From contig NZ_ABIZ01000001.1 of the NCBI RefSeq assembly GCF_000172155.1, positions 2,885,105 through 2,949,104 on the forward strand: a DNA stretch of 64,000 nucleotides. The letters are read 5' to 3'. Position 1 is the first letter of the stretch; every line of letters begins with the position of its first letter. A model generated the notes under the pieces. The model saw nothing but the letters and a program-made list of their open reading frames with translations. It did no database searches and had not been told where the DNA came from. Positions 41,478 to 50,942 of this stretch are shown here, in pieces. Position numbers and translations under genes: made by a program. The DNA is from Verrucomicrobium spinosum DSM 4136 = JCM 18804. Its GTDB lineage: Bacteria; Verrucomicrobiota; Verrucomicrobiia; Verrucomicrobiales; Verrucomicrobiaceae.

Positions 41478-44003
41478 TCACTTCACGGCTTCGAAGGAGA
41501 GCAGCACAACTTCGCTCAACTGTGACTGAGCGTCGCCATCCGCACCTGGCATGAGGCGGCCCATCACGACGGTCTGTTTGTCCCAGATCGTTACACTCGT
41601 GGTGACTGCTTTAGAGGCATTCCTGTTCTCAGACTTGATGTTGATGTCCAGGGCGAATTCCTCGGGGCCGACCACCGGACTCACAAGCAAGTCCGAGGGC
41701 GTCGTGCCCTTGAAATCGAAGGGCAGATCCGGACGCTCCTTCGTGGCAGTTTCGTTCTGCTGCGTCATCTGCCCGGCTGCTGCATGAAGTTTGACCTCCT
41801 TTATCAGGCTATCTGTCTGTTCCGGCGTCATGACGCCCAATAGGAAAAACTCATCGGTCGCGGGTTGCATTGATGCTAAGGCGGGAATGGCATTTTCCAC
41901 GGTGGTAGCAACCTCTCTATCACTGGGAATCGGTGGCCAGAATACGGTGAACAAATCCTGTAGCTTCCTGTTTCCTTCTGAAGGGTTGAACTTGAGTGCG
42001 AGGCCTGAGACGGCTACGGGTTTGGCTCGTGAAGCGCCAGGGTGTTCGCGCCCGGGAGTGCTCTGGCGATTCAACTCGCGCTCCAAGTCTTCTGGCTTTG
42101 TGAGAGCTTCTGCCGGTTTTACTATTTTTGATGTGACAAAAAGGAGGAGCCGACGGTGGTCTTCGGCGGTGCCGATATCCATGCAGACGGTTTCTCCGTC
42201 AGTGAGCGAGACTTCCGCTGAGTTTGTGAATGCAAGTATCCGTTCTCCGGCAGGGAGGATGCCATCTTTAATGAGGGCGTTGCTCTCAGCGATGCTTCTG
42301 CCTGCAAGACGTCGCAGTTTTGCAGTCATACTGACTTGGACTTTCTTTCCGTCAGCAGTGCGCACAGGCTCGAATGAATTCTGAATGCCGACAAAATGGT
42401 CGTCGTTGAGGCCCTTGGCTGCCTCACCAGGACGGCGCACTTCTCGGATAACCTCGACCACTGCCTTCTGGCCCATTCGTGTGGTGACAGAGGGGTTGCT
42501 GACCAGATGGACGCCTTTCTGCTGACTGAAGAGACGTATGATGTTCTGGTAGTCGGGATCACTGAGAATCGCTTCATTGGCCCGACCATTCGCAGTGCGT
42601 TTTTCCTGGAGCGTCGCCAGGGCGGTGCTGACTGGGCCTCCTTCTTCAGGTGGGGCGAGCAATTCAATCCAACGGGTTTCCAGTAACACTTGGAGGGGGG
42701 CGTGGGCGGAGAGTTGATCGAGCAGTTGGTCCACGCGGTACAATTCTGCGATCGTGGACTTCACGATAAGCATTGAGGACTTCGGAATGAAGACAGCGCT
42801 GCCTCCTTCTGGGAAGGAAATGCCAAGAAACTCGAGGATTTCTTTGGCAGTCTTGCCTTTGAAGTCCTCTCTGGCGGTCATGAAATCAGGCCGTACCCGG
42901 TAGGTGCGAATCTGAATTTTGCCGTCCCCAGATTTTGTGTCGTTCGGGGTTGCTGACTTAGGTGTCACCTCGGCTGTCTTTCCTTGCGAAAGAGGCTCCG
43001 CAAAACCCATCTGGGCCAGCAGCACCATCAGCCCTGCTCCCACCAGAGAATAGCCACCCATGAACCAGCGGCTGGTGCGCACTGAGACCGGGTGCCCATT
43101 GAGCAAGGCGTGGATCCTGGCGCGCAGGTGCCGTGCGGGTCGGGAAGTCGCCATGGCGGATGATGCCATGGGCAGAGGTGCGGCAATGGATTGCGCCGCC
43201 ACCGTCAAAAGCAGGTCTGCATAGTCGCTCGCTTCAGCCGGGGATTGGAGCGCGGCGTGATCGCAAATTTCTTCCCTTGCCTGCGCCCATTGAAGGGTGA
43301 GAGCGTGGAGGAAAGGATTCCACCAGAAGATGGCCCGCAGCACTCCCAGGATGGCTGCCACCATCGTGTCGCCTCCTAAGCGGTGTTGCTCCTCGTGCCG
43401 CAGCACCCAGTTCCATTGGGCGGCGCTCCAGTCGCGCATGGACTCTTCTGGAACCGCGATGACGGGATGCCACCATCCCGCGACGCAAGGGCTGCCTTTG
43501 CCTTTGAAAAATCGGATCGGGAAGACGTTCGTATCTCGAGGGAGGGTTTCCCACTCGGCGGCATCAGGCCGCCGAAGCCGTCTTTGCCAAGAGATGGCTC
43601 GCAGGGTGCTCATCAGGTGATGGGTCGAGCCCAATGCTGCTCCGGCTACCCACAGCATGCTTAAGAGTTTCATCCCATCCGCCAGAGTCCAGTTTTGCGA
43701 GGGCAAGGTGGTCGGTTGCAGCGGGGGGTTGGAGGAGAGAGTAGCTACCGAAGTCGTTGTTACCTGAATCTTCCAGGTTCCCTGTGGAGATGTGTCAGGT
43801 GCACTTGCCGTCGTTGCAGGCTTTGGGAGGGCCATGGGAAGCAGAGGCCCGATCCAGGGCGACATTATTCCCAGACTGATGGATGCCAGGGCTGTCCATG
43901 TACGAAACCGGGCGTCACGGAGAAACCACCGCACGAGTACCCAGCCCATGGCCGTGAAGGCGAGCAGATGGAGGGCGAGATTCCACCAAAGGATCGTGTT
44001 CAT
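41478..44003 (-). CDS. BlaR1-like M56 metallopeptidase with large C-terminal secretin-like region
   Basis: The protein has 841 aa. The N-terminal part (about 1-340) is a BlaR1/MecR1-type M56 membrane peptidase with several membrane segments, zinc motif HEEQH at 203-207 and a following ARAQAREEICDHAAL-like segment. A membrane helix near 315-335 leads to about 500 extracytoplasmic residues. Within these, SSMLIVKSTIAELYRVDQLL resembles the N-domains of type II/III secretins, and the section near 480-600 recalls secretin-like beta repeats; a penicillin-binding sensor is absent. It overlaps the BlaI-type repressor gene by 4 bp, so it probably senses a signal and triggers repressor cleavage. Confidence 0.82.
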   Translation of the reverse strand: MNTILWWNLALHLLAFTAMGWVLVRWFLRDARFRTWTALASISLGIMSPWIGPLLPMALPKPATTASAPDTSPQGTWKIQVTTTSVATLSSNPPLQPTTLPSQNWTLADGMKLLSMLWVAGAALGSTHHLMSTLRAISWQRRLRRPDAAEWETLPRDTNVFPIRFFKGKGSPCVAGWWHPVIAVPEESMRDWSAAQWNWVLRHEEQHRLGGDTMVAAILGVLRAIFWWNPFLHALTLQWAQAREEICDHAALQSPAEASDYADLLLTVAAQSIAAPLPMASSAMATSRPARHLRARIHALLNGHPVSVRTSRWFMGGYSLVGAGLMVLLAQMGFAEPLSQGKTAEVTPKSATPNDTKSGDGKIQIRTYRVRPDFMTAREDFKGKTAKEILEFLGISFPEGGSAVFIPKSSMLIVKSTIAELYRVDQLLDQLSAHAPLQVLLETRWIELLAPPEEGGPVSTALATLQEKRTANGRANEAILSDPDYQNIIRLFSQQKGVHLVSNPSVTTRMGQKAVVEVIREVRRPGEAAKGLNDDHFVGIQNSFEPVRTADGKKVQVSMTAKLRRLAGRSIAESNALIKDGILPAGERILAFTNSAEVSLTDGETVCMDIGTAEDHRRLLLFVTSKIVKPAEALTKPEDLERELNRQSTPGREHPGASRAKPVAVSGLALKFNPSEGNRKLQDLFTVFWPPIPSDREVATTVENAIPALASMQPATDEFFLLGVMTPEQTDSLIKEVKLHAAAGQMTQQNETATKERPDLPFDFKGTTPSDLLVSPVVGPEEFALDINIKSENRNASKAVTTSVTIWDKQTVVMGRLMPGADGDAQSQLSEVVLLSFEAVK

Positions 44004-44413
44004 GGGCGGGTGTCCTTTCCAGCTGGCTTCTTCGCCTGAGCCACCATCTCTTTGATCTCAGTCAGTTCCTTTTCTGAGATTTCCCCGTTCTCCACCAGGC
44101 ACCGCACCAGGGCCAGGCTGCTGCCTCCAAAGAAGCGCTCCTTCAGTGCGGCCAAGACACTGCGGCGGCCGTGGGACTCGGCGACGGCGGGCGCATAGAT
44201 GTGGGCCCGGCTGGTGTCGTCGCGCTTCACCCAGCCCTTGGCCTCCAGGCGGGTGAGTTGGGTTTGCAAGGTGGCCCGGGAGATGGGCTCCTGCCGGTCC
44301 GCATTCACGGCTTCCAGCAGATCATTGAGCGAAGTCGGAGCCAGCCGCCAGAGCTGATCCATGATGGCCTGCTCCGAAGAGGATAGCGCCGCTGGTGCCG
44401 ATTTTTTGGACAT
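44000..44413 (-). CDS. BlaI/MecI/CopY family repressor
   Basis: The protein has 137 aa. A winged-helix domain (SSSEQAIMDQLWRLAPTSLN, then TLQTQLTRLEAKGWVKRDD) is followed by a C-terminal dimerisation helix region (RRSVLAALKERFFGGSSLAL, then LVENGEISEKELTEIKEMV). These repressors bind dyad operators and are cleaved by the M56 partner, here the overlapping gene downstream. The ATG at 44413 (MSKKSAP) is preferred over a start at 44449, which would extend through a candidate operator. Confidence 0.93.
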   Translation of the reverse strand: MSKKSAPAALSSSEQAIMDQLWRLAPTSLNDLLEAVNADRQEPISRATLQTQLTRLEAKGWVKRDDTSRAHIYAPAVAESHGRRSVLAALKERFFGGSSLALVRCLVENGEISEKELTEIKEMVAQAKKPAGKDTRP

Positions 44414-44428
44414 GCGGCGATTCTTGCC

Positions 44429-44471
44429 GACAAATGTAAGAGTATGCAAGATTAAAAGTGAGACAAATGTC
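44429..44471 (-). promoter_or_regulatory. Two candidate BlaI-type operators and promoter
   Basis: GACAAATGTA (44429-44438) and GACAAATGTC (44462-44471) are GACA-N2-TGTN dyads like BlaI/MecI operators, 33 bp apart centre to centre. On the minus strand a possible -35 TTGTCT and -10 TACTCT with a 16-bp spacer lie between or over them. Repressor binding here would shut off the blaI-M56 pair. From 44472 to 44617 no further gene is seen. Confidence 0.5.
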
Positions 44472-44617
44472 GGATGTTGTGGCTACGCCAGACAATTTCG
44501 GAGGCCTTTGCTTGTGATGGGTGAGAGATGCTCTAGAGCTCGACTGTAGTCCGACCCATGAAATTGACGGGGGAAACCGGGTGAAGATGCGCCTCATCTC
44601 AGAACGGCCTGATCACG

Positions 44618-45205
44618 TCACTCGTAATTCTGCCCGCACCATGAGAACTCGGAGATCATCTCCCAAGTGACTTGGAATATTTCAACTGGCTCGCGATCAA
44701 GGTCCCTCGGATCAGCAGAGGTGAGCGAGCCATCTGGGGCAATACAGACAACTGGTCCTGGCACGTAGCTACGTCCAGTGTCATCCCCCTCGGCCCAGCC
44801 GCCCAGTGCCCCTGTGGTGCCGCACTCGATGTACGTGCATGGATCGAAATTGTACCAGTATCGTCCGCTGGGAGCGGAGATGCCGAAATACCGCTGTTCA
44901 TCCTTCAGTTGACCATTCTGGTCCATTTGCTGCAGGTCTTCAATTTGTCGTCCTACCTCACTCTTCCATTTCAGGTAGCCAGCATTTGCGTCGACATCAA
45001 TAGCGTGCCCGGGACCTTGGAATGCGTCTCGTAACAAGGAAAAGAACTCGCTTAAGGTTAGACTCTCGTTGCTGGCAAATTTTCCAGCACGCCTGATCAA
45101 AGCAGAGAGATAGATCTCAAGGGGAGGCATGGCTTTGTCCTGCTTCTCCTTGATGAGAGTTGCGATGTGTTTGTAAAAGTCCCGGTTCGTGTTCACAGAA
45201 TGCAA
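44618..45205 (-). CDS. Hypothetical protein, 195 aa
   Basis: I do not recognise this family. The protein is soluble, acidic and lacks a signal peptide. The C-terminal half has SGRYWYNFDPCTYIECGTTG and VTWEMISEFSWCGQNYE, suggesting a compact domain such as those of immunity or SMI1-like proteins, but this is only an impression. The longest frame starts with TTG; GTG at residue 4 is equally possible. It stands alone with spacers on both sides (45206-45441 holds only a CCGGCG-GTA-CGCCGG hairpin near 45230). Confidence 0.6.
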   Translation of the reverse strand: MHSVNTNRDFYKHIATLIKEKQDKAMPPLEIYLSALIRRAGKFASNESLTLSEFFSLLRDAFQGPGHAIDVDANAGYLKWKSEVGRQIEDLQQMDQNGQLKDEQRYFGISAPSGRYWYNFDPCTYIECGTTGALGGWAEGDDTGRSYVPGPVVCIAPDGSLTSADPRDLDREPVEIFQVTWEMISEFSWCGQNYE

Positions 45206-45441
45206 ACAGGTAATTTTAAAGTGAAGGTGACGCCGGCGGTACGCCGGGCATCAGGGCTGTTTAGCTTCCGTCTTGCGGGCCAAGTATGCCAGAGCTCCCG
45301 CTACCGCCAGTGAAAAGGGACGAGAAGCATGATGGATCCCGAATAGACGGCTGCTGTTGCGATTCCCCATTTGTTTCTACTTTGATGAATGGCGGCATCG
45401 ATAGCATTCGCAAGGGTGCAGGGAGGCCCGAGTGCGAGGCT

Positions 45442-46032
45442 TTAGGCGTCCCATAGTCCGCGACTGGCCCGTTGGATTTCCACCGTATAGCCCAAATCGA
45501 TGAGTCGTTGAGCAAGGCTGTCGGCCTGCTCCTGGTAGGAAAGCGGAAACTCAAACGTGCTGCCTTGTTGGCACGACTCGAATCCTGATCGTGTATTCTT
45601 TTCTGGTATGAAGATGGAAAGCCGGGAAACGAGATGGGCAGCTGTTGCGACGTGTGGTGCGTCAACCTTTCCTGTGACTTGCAATATCAACGGTGGAGAA
45701 ATGTGCGCGTCCAACGGAGCAAGAAAGGACGGGAATTTCTCGTGAGGTTCGGATGAAAGAGGAGTCCTTTCGCAAATGAGATTTTGTCGAATAAAGTCAT
45801 TGGCGATCCGGTGAGCATCCTTGTCATCTTTCACACCGAGTTCCAGCACGGCGTCGTTTTGCAAAAGATTCAGTGGATCGTCTTGGTTGTCGGGCGAGGT
45901 GCCAAAGTGGCGCTTGAGAAGCTCCCTGACGCCTTCAATGTCGAATGCGGGGGGATCGCCCGCTTCGACTGAAAGTTTCCACGAAGCTCCCCACAACGAG
46001 GGGTGGGAAAATGTTGGCTTTGATTGATTCAT
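45442..46032 (-). CDS. Hypothetical protein, 196 aa
   Basis: This is an ATG-started soluble protein with no recognised domain. It has segments such as FDIEGVRELLKRHFGTSP and FPLSYQEQADSLAQRLIDLG that read like real amphipathic helices. Base composition looks less GC-rich than the housekeeping genes. There is no operon partner: 46033-46169 is spacer without visible signals. Confidence 0.6.
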   Translation of the reverse strand: MNQSKPTFSHPSLWGASWKLSVEAGDPPAFDIEGVRELLKRHFGTSPDNQDDPLNLLQNDAVLELGVKDDKDAHRIANDFIRQNLICERTPLSSEPHEKFPSFLAPLDAHISPPLILQVTGKVDAPHVATAAHLVSRLSIFIPEKNTRSGFESCQQGSTFEFPLSYQEQADSLAQRLIDLGYTVEIQRASRGLWDA

Positions 46033-46169
46033 GAAACTTTGAGGGTGTGGGCTGGAGTTTGGTGAGACAGAGATTGGTGCATTGGGGATCTGTCGGGCGA
46101 ATCTCGAAATAGCAGTTGGCGATTGGCGTTGTGATCGTGTGTTGCAACTAACACAAGCAGTTGGACCAG

Positions 46170-46541
46170 TTAGCCAAGCTCGGTCCTGAGAGCCTCCAGC
46201 AGCTCGGCCTGTGAATGGAGTACTGATGCCTCCACTTCACGACCAAGTTTCGAGTATTCATTGGCTGCATCCCTGCGCTCTCGAATCTCGCGTTCAATGA
46301 TCGTTGCCACAGCCTCTAGGCTAAGCAGGAGAGGTGTGACTTCGCCTGCTCCGAGTCCATTCACGCTGCCAGCAATGAGGTGGTCCGTATGTATCGGGGC
46401 GGAGGTAGCTGGTGGGGCCTCAGCATTCTCGATGGCGGCCAGAGTCTCGCGGAGGACTGCTATGACGTGACGCTGCCGTGCCCCAAGAGCCTCCCGCAGT
46501 TTGATGCGGAGCAATGTCTTCCAATCATCGACCATCTTCAT
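46170..46541 (-). CDS. GatB/YqeY domain protein
   Basis: The protein has 123 aa. The pattern KLREALGARQRHVIAVLRET, ENAEAP, GLGAGEV and EREIRERRDAANEYSKLGRE matches the compact YqeY-like proteins related to the tRNA-binding tail of GatB. Their function is unclear; they are small stand-alone helical proteins. It is a single gene between hypotheticals, which fits the accessory character of this region. Confidence 0.75.
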   Translation of the reverse strand: MKMVDDWKTLLRIKLREALGARQRHVIAVLRETLAAIENAEAPPATSAPIHTDHLIAGSVNGLGAGEVTPLLLSLEAVATIIEREIRERRDAANEYSKLGREVEASVLHSQAELLEALRTELG

Positions 46542-46641
46542 GAGCGCAATCTAGCCCCTGCGCGAATGTCGGGTCAAACTGAAGATTTCAGGCTGGATGT
46601 GCAGGAGTCTTTGAAGGCATGCTATCTGCTCCCAGACGGGG

Positions 46642-46866
46642 CTACTTGCGCCAGAATGCCCACCAGCGTTTGGGGGTTACGTCAAGGCAGTCAGGAGCGT
46701 CCTGAAAAAGGTCCCGATACCGCCTATTGTGCTCGTCGGCGGAGTTGCCAAAGCCCGTGGTCTCAAACAGATCCCTCCAATGCCGCTTGGCGAGTTCAAA
46801 AATGAGGTCTTCGTCAGTATCGGACCTGGAGACTAGCTTCATGATGGCAAACCGAATGCGGTCCAT
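46642..46866 (-). CDS. Small hypothetical protein, 74 aa
   Basis: The protein is ATG-started, charged and helical (FELAKRHWRDLFETTGFGNS), ending KRWWAFWRK. The family is not recognised. Trp-rich ends of this kind occur in small membrane-associated proteins but no helix is long enough to span a membrane. The stretch 46867-47100 upstream contains an overlapping frame that I do not believe and no clear signal. Confidence 0.45.
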   Translation of the reverse strand: MDRIRFAIMKLVSRSDTDEDLIFELAKRHWRDLFETTGFGNSADEHNRRYRDLFQDAPDCLDVTPKRWWAFWRK

Positions 46867-47100
46867 TCCTGCGGAGTCACTGTTCTCGTGAAATGGAATG
46901 TTCTCTGATGCCTCGGCAAGCGGCCGATTTTTGACATGGACGTATGGGTGTCCTTCGAAAATTCGGGCCGCGATTTTTTAGCATCGTCATGACAAGGGGA
47001 GCGGCATGAGGGGAATCGCAAATAGGCTGGAGAAAGCGTTTTCGGTACGGGTGATTCAGAAGGACTCAAGTGTTCGCGTCAGTGCGTAGGGGCACTTAGA

Positions 47101-47700
47101 TCATTTGGGCGAAACAAAAAACGGGTAGAGACGGCGCACCTCGTCGATCTCATCGGTCTTCACCTCGGGCTCCCCGCCGCGCTTGCCTGACCATATTGGG
47201 CCGTATGAGGCGAAGCCACGCAAGCCGACGATGACGGATGGGGAGTTGGTGCTGAATTGAAGTTCCTTTGCAGCCTGATCGGCGGCTGTCCAGGCGAGCT
47301 TTGCCAGCGTTTCCCGCGTCTGCGCATCTTTGTAGCTTTTCAGTTTGGGCACCTGGACGATGAAGGCAATCGAGTCGGGATTGTGACGGCAGTAGGTGAA
47401 AAAATCTGCACCCCCTAAGAAGGACCCTCCGCTGCCTCCAGTGAAGCGGTCAGCGTGGAGTGTCTTGATGATCGAGGCGAATTTTTCCGCTGCCCGTTTG
47501 GCTGGTATCGAATTACCGTGAGCCACACCATCGGAACCGGTAGAGATCAGTGAATTTGGCTCCTGAAATTCCGTCTTGCCCGGGTAGTCCTTGCGGTCGC
47601 TTACGAAATAACCGATGACCAGGCAAACGGCGAGAAAGGTGGCACCAGAGACGAGTTTGTTGACGAGTATGGATGCGAGTTTCCTAAGAATGGTTGCCAT
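47101..47700 (-). CDS. Hypothetical membrane-anchored protein, 199 aa
   Basis: One N-terminal membrane helix (about 12-30, VNKLVSGATFLAVCLVIGYF) anchors an extracytoplasmic domain with a Gly-rich stretch GGSGGSFLGGADFF and a C-terminal FASYGPIWSGKRGG. No family was recognised. It has its own ATG and 228 bp of spacer upstream (47701-47928) without visible promoter or repeat. Confidence 0.6.
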   Translation of the reverse strand: MATILRKLASILVNKLVSGATFLAVCLVIGYFVSDRKDYPGKTEFQEPNSLISTGSDGVAHGNSIPAKRAAEKFASIIKTLHADRFTGGSGGSFLGGADFFTYCRHNPDSIAFIVQVPKLKSYKDAQTRETLAKLAWTAADQAAKELQFSTNSPSVIVGLRGFASYGPIWSGKRGGEPEVKTDEIDEVRRLYPFFVSPK

Positions 47701-47928
47701 TGCGAGGGTGAGGTCTGACGTTCAGAGTGAATAGGGCTGCTGAGCCGCCTCCATCGCCTTGTGCTGCCTTGGATTCATGATCAGTCTTTGACCCATGACA
47801 CTGTTTCAGTTCGCCCGCCAACGTTATTGATTCGATGTATCTATGCCGGAGCGTTCACCGGGGACCGTTGCAAGGGCAGGGTAACTCAGAGTCAACCTTT
47901 CATGCCCGAGTCATTTTGATGCATCCCG

Positions 47929-48603
47929 TTAGAACGCGTCCTTGGGAGGTGTCGTCGGCGATTCAAGTGGCGTCTTGGATCGGTGTCGTTCGGGGAGCTG
48001 AAAAGACTTCAAGTCATCATCCTGGGGGAAGGACGCTTGGGCAAGATTGAAGATGGCCTTTTCCAGTTCCGGTGACATCCCGAGCTCCGAAACGTGCGGC
48101 ATAGGATGGGTCGCAGTCGGGCGACGGACCACGTGGAGATCGTGACAACGGAAGCAGCAGACGATGATGAACTCCGGCTCATCATCACCGATGAAGATCG
48201 CCAGCCCCGGCTCAAAGGCGCAAAGAGAAGCGTCTCCAAAGTGCTCGATATCGAGTAGCTGCTTCAACAGTGGCTTGTACTGGACATCTTTGAGCTCAGT
48301 CGCTTTTGCTCCAGCGTCAAGTTTTGGCAGCACTGGCCCTTTTCTCTCAAAATCCCAGTATCCAAGAGTGCCAATCGCTGCGTCAGTTGGACAGCGGAAC
48401 AAGCGGACGCGCTTCGCAGCCGCCAGTTGTTTTGCGATGTCTGTTCGATCAAAGATGTCATCTGCGCTTTCCTCATCGTCCCGAGGGGTGATGCCTATCG
48501 TTCGCCACTCTCGAATGGAATGGAAGCCGCCATCGTCCTCGGCTTGCGAGCTGCAGGTGAAGACAATGATGAGCAGGGCAGCTAGAAGTGCAGGAAAGAT
48601 CAT
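47929..48603 (-). CDS. Hypothetical secreted protein, 224 aa
   Basis: A clear signal peptide (MIFPALLAALLIIVFTCSSQ, then A-E) precedes a soluble domain with scattered cysteines (VRLFRCPTD, FIIVCCFRCHDLHVV). The CxxC-like CFRCHDLH might bind metal or haem, but a true CxxCH would read CFRCH; this motif is present once, so a c-type haem site is possible yet unproven. It is not recognised as a family. Confidence 0.62.
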   Translation of the reverse strand: MIFPALLAALLIIVFTCSSQAEDDGGFHSIREWRTIGITPRDDEESADDIFDRTDIAKQLAAAKRVRLFRCPTDAAIGTLGYWDFERKGPVLPKLDAGAKATELKDVQYKPLLKQLLDIEHFGDASLCAFEPGLAIFIGDDEPEFIIVCCFRCHDLHVVRRPTATHPMPHVSELGMSPELEKAIFNLAQASFPQDDDLKSFQLPERHRSKTPLESPTTPPKDAF

Positions 48604-48669
48604 AAAAATCTGGTTTGCCTGGCGTGGTTGTTGGCGATGGATGGTCCGACATGACAGCTAGTGCGACGA

Positions 48670-49023
48670 TCAAACCCGCAAGATCTTCTCCATCGCTTTG
48701 CCCTTTGCCAGTTCGTCCACCAGCTTGTCCAGATTGCGGATCTCCCGCATGAGCGGCTCTTCGATGTCTTCCACCCGGATGCCGCAAACCACGCCTTTGA
48801 TGAGATTGCGTGAGGGATTCATCCTGGGAGCCTCATTGAAGAACGTTTCGAAGTCCTTCTGGGCTTCCAGCAGCGCATCCAGCTCTTGCTGGCTATAGCC
48901 GGTCAGCCAAAGAATGATGGCATCAACTTCCTGCTTGGTCCGTCCCTTCTTTTCTGCCTTGGCGACGTAGAGAGGGTAGACACTCGCGAAGCTGGTCGTG
49001 TAAATACGATGCTTGGTGCTCAT
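48670..49023 (-). CDS. DUF2200 family protein
   Basis: The protein has 117 aa and begins [20 protein letters not shown], continuing [20 protein letters not shown] and [20 protein letters not shown]; this is the DUF2200 signature over the full length. Function is unknown. The ATG at 49023 was chosen; the longer open frame to 49287 is the shadow of the next gene. DUF2200 genes are commonly found as single mobile accessory genes. Confidence 0.9.
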   Translation of the reverse strand: MSTKHRIYTTSFASVYPLYVAKAEKKGRTKQEVDAIILWLTGYSQQELDALLEAQKDFETFFNEAPRMNPSRNLIKGVVCGIRVEDIEEPLMREIRNLDKLVDELAKGKAMEKILRV

Positions 49024-49136
49024 GCGGAATGAAAGTTGGTGGGCGTTGAGCAAAAGCAATGTGCGACACTTTTGGAGGGTATCCAGTACTTCGAGGCAGA
49101 AGTGAAGGCCTGGAACTAAAATCACCGACCGTCCCT

Positions 49137-49520
49137 TCAGGATGACTGAAGCGCCGTGGGAAGTGGAGCGACCTCCATGGCTTTGATCAAGCCGTTTGCA
49201 ACGGTGAAACGATGGGCCACCACGTTGTCCGCAAGCACCGTCCCAGACAAGTCGAGTACGACCTGATGAACCTGCACCAGAATGCAATCGTCGTCTTCCT
49301 CATGAAAGGCGACCGGTTCGACGTGAGGATCAATCTCACTCCACTGTTCTGACCAGTAAGCCCGAACTTCCTCGGGGCCCTGGACAAATCCGCCCTTGAA
49401 AGCTTTCGGCCAGGTCACATCAGACGTCATGAGGGCGAGGGCGGAATCAATGTTGCGTGCGTTGAATGCCGCATAGGCGGCGCGAAGCACTCCGATTTTC
49501 GACGGGGATAGGTCAGGCAT
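49137..49520 (-). CDS. SnoaL-like/NTF2-fold protein
   Basis: The protein has 127 aa. The pattern [28 protein letters not shown], then [10 protein letters not shown] and [18 protein letters not shown] is typical of SnoaL-like proteins, small cone-shaped alpha+beta folds that bind hydrophobic ligands or act as isomerases. No catalytic assignment is possible. It is a stand-alone gene. Confidence 0.85.
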   Translation of the reverse strand: MPDLSPSKIGVLRAAYAAFNARNIDSALALMTSDVTWPKAFKGGFVQGPEEVRAYWSEQWSEIDPHVEPVAFHEEDDDCILVQVHQVVLDLSGTVLADNVVAHRFTVANGLIKAMEVAPLPTALQSS

Positions 49521-49616
49521 GGGGATGGGGAGCTTAAGGAGAGAGGGTTTTTACACGTGCCCGTATACATTAGGAGAAAGTTGGGTGGACTAGTCGCAGG
49601 GGGGCGAGGTGCATCC

Positions 49617-50099
49617 TCAGTCGTTTGGATCCCTCTCAGGGCAGTCTGGAGTCAGGTCGAGGTTCAGGGGTAAGTTTCGCCGGACAAGGCCGCGCATGAG
49701 CGAAACGGGAAGCTCGAACGAGCAGGACTTCGGAGGGACTGCAAATTCGCAAAAGATGTCCGCCTGATATTTGGTTGTGAGACGTTGCCACAGATCCGGG
49801 TCGTCAGGCAGCCTGCTTAGCATGTACTCGACGCCTTCGTGCCAAAGCGAATCGGGAGCTCCTCGGATAACCCACAACCAGGAACCATGCCGGCTGGTCA
49901 TTTCGGTACCATCGGGCAGTGTGAGGATTGAATTGGGGGCGTTCGATGAGGTCGGCTCAATGCCTAGCAATTCTGTCAATTCGGTCGGATGCTCATCAGT
50001 GCTGAAGAAGCGCAGCGAAATCTCTGGCGCAGGAGGTGGGCCACCGAAAAATGCCTGCTCGATGAAGGTGCCGAATGTTTGGGAAACTGTATCACTCAT
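49617..50099 (-). CDS. DUF4279 domain protein
   Basis: The protein has 160 aa from the ATG at 50099 (MSDTVSQTFG). The core ISLRFFSTDEHPTELTELLG, IEPTSSN, WLWVIRGAP and TTKYQADIFCEFAV matches DUF4279, a family of unknown function found beside toxin-immunity and accessory genes. Upstream in-frame residues to 50303 look non-coding. It is a single gene with a 145-bp spacer before it. Confidence 0.82.
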   Translation of the reverse strand: MSDTVSQTFGTFIEQAFFGGPPPAPEISLRFFSTDEHPTELTELLGIEPTSSNAPNSILTLPDGTEMTSRHGSWLWVIRGAPDSLWHEGVEYMLSRLPDDPDLWQRLTTKYQADIFCEFAVPPKSCSFELPVSLMRGLVRRNLPLNLDLTPDCPERDPND

Positions 50100-50244
50100 G
50101 GGGTGCTTTGGGGTGAAGTGGAAAGCAGGGGCGCTCAGGTTGTGTAAACATCGCCAGCACCGCTTTATTTGAAGACGGGACGCCTTGGAATTTAGTCGTG
50201 GTGATGAGATTGTCGGCGAATTAGTCATTGCCTCCACAGCCACG

Positions 50245-50694
50245 TCAAGCCAACGGCCCATCATGCTTGGCAATTTGATCTGCGGGCGCAAACCAAGGAG
50301 CATGCTCCGCCCAACAGATGTTCGCCTGAGGCCTCATGCCTGGATCCGAGTCTAATGTTCCGCTCGGCACGACCCAGAACTGCCGATTGCGGCTCAACTT
50401 GGGCACAGGTGAGCCACAGTTCTTGCAAAAGCACCTCGGGAACCCCGGGTTCTCATTGGTGTCCACAAACATCTCGATGAGGTCTTCGCCCTGGGTCCAT
50501 GTCACTGAACCTTCGGGAAATGCCAGGTTCGCGGCATGTATGGAGCCACTCGATTTTTGGCATGAACGGCAGTGGCAATAGAGAAACTTAAGCGGTACTC
50601 CTTTAACCTCGAAGGCTACCTTGCCGCAGAGACACGACCCTGTGATTGGAGCCGCCTCTGTGTTGGGTCCTGTTGATTCCAGCTTTGTGCTCAT
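50245..50694 (-). CDS. GFA (Gfa-like zinc) family protein
   Basis: The protein has 149 aa from the ATG at 50694. The Cys pattern of the GFA family is present: GSCLCGKVAFEV, YCHCRSCQKSSGS and RCFCKNCGSPV, which together bind zinc. Family members are annotated as glutathione-dependent formaldehyde-activating enzymes, but that activity is disputed. It is a stand-alone gene. The region 50695-50942 has no gene I can support. Confidence 0.9.
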   Translation of the reverse strand: MSTKLESTGPNTEAAPITGSCLCGKVAFEVKGVPLKFLYCHCRSCQKSSGSIHAANLAFPEGSVTWTQGEDLIEMFVDTNENPGFPRCFCKNCGSPVPKLSRNRQFWVVPSGTLDSDPGMRPQANICWAEHAPWFAPADQIAKHDGPLA

Positions 50695-50942
50695 CGGATG
50701 TGGGTGAGTTCTACGGTGTTTAGCAAATCCAAAAGCCTCCGGATGTCGACTCCTGTAGGCATTGGAATGGCTCCGTTTCAAGGATTGGCGATAGATAAGT
50801 TCGATTGGAGGCCCCGGTGGTTGTCTCTGGCGCATTGTCCGTCCCCTAAAGTCTGGTTAGACTTCTTTTCTTGGGGTGCCTTGTCCATTTTTACCAGACC
50901 AGTGCTGAGGTCCAGCTGCGAGTGGCCAAGCTCTGCGACGAT

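Noticed and set aside
45261-45665. 134-codon minus-strand frame overlapping the 196-aa gene
   Set aside because: It lies in a different frame of the more plausible gene and its composition looks random.
46839-47069. 76-codon minus-strand frame upstream of the 74-aa gene
   Set aside because: It overlaps the 74-aa gene, is rich in Ser and Pro without structure, and nothing supports translation.
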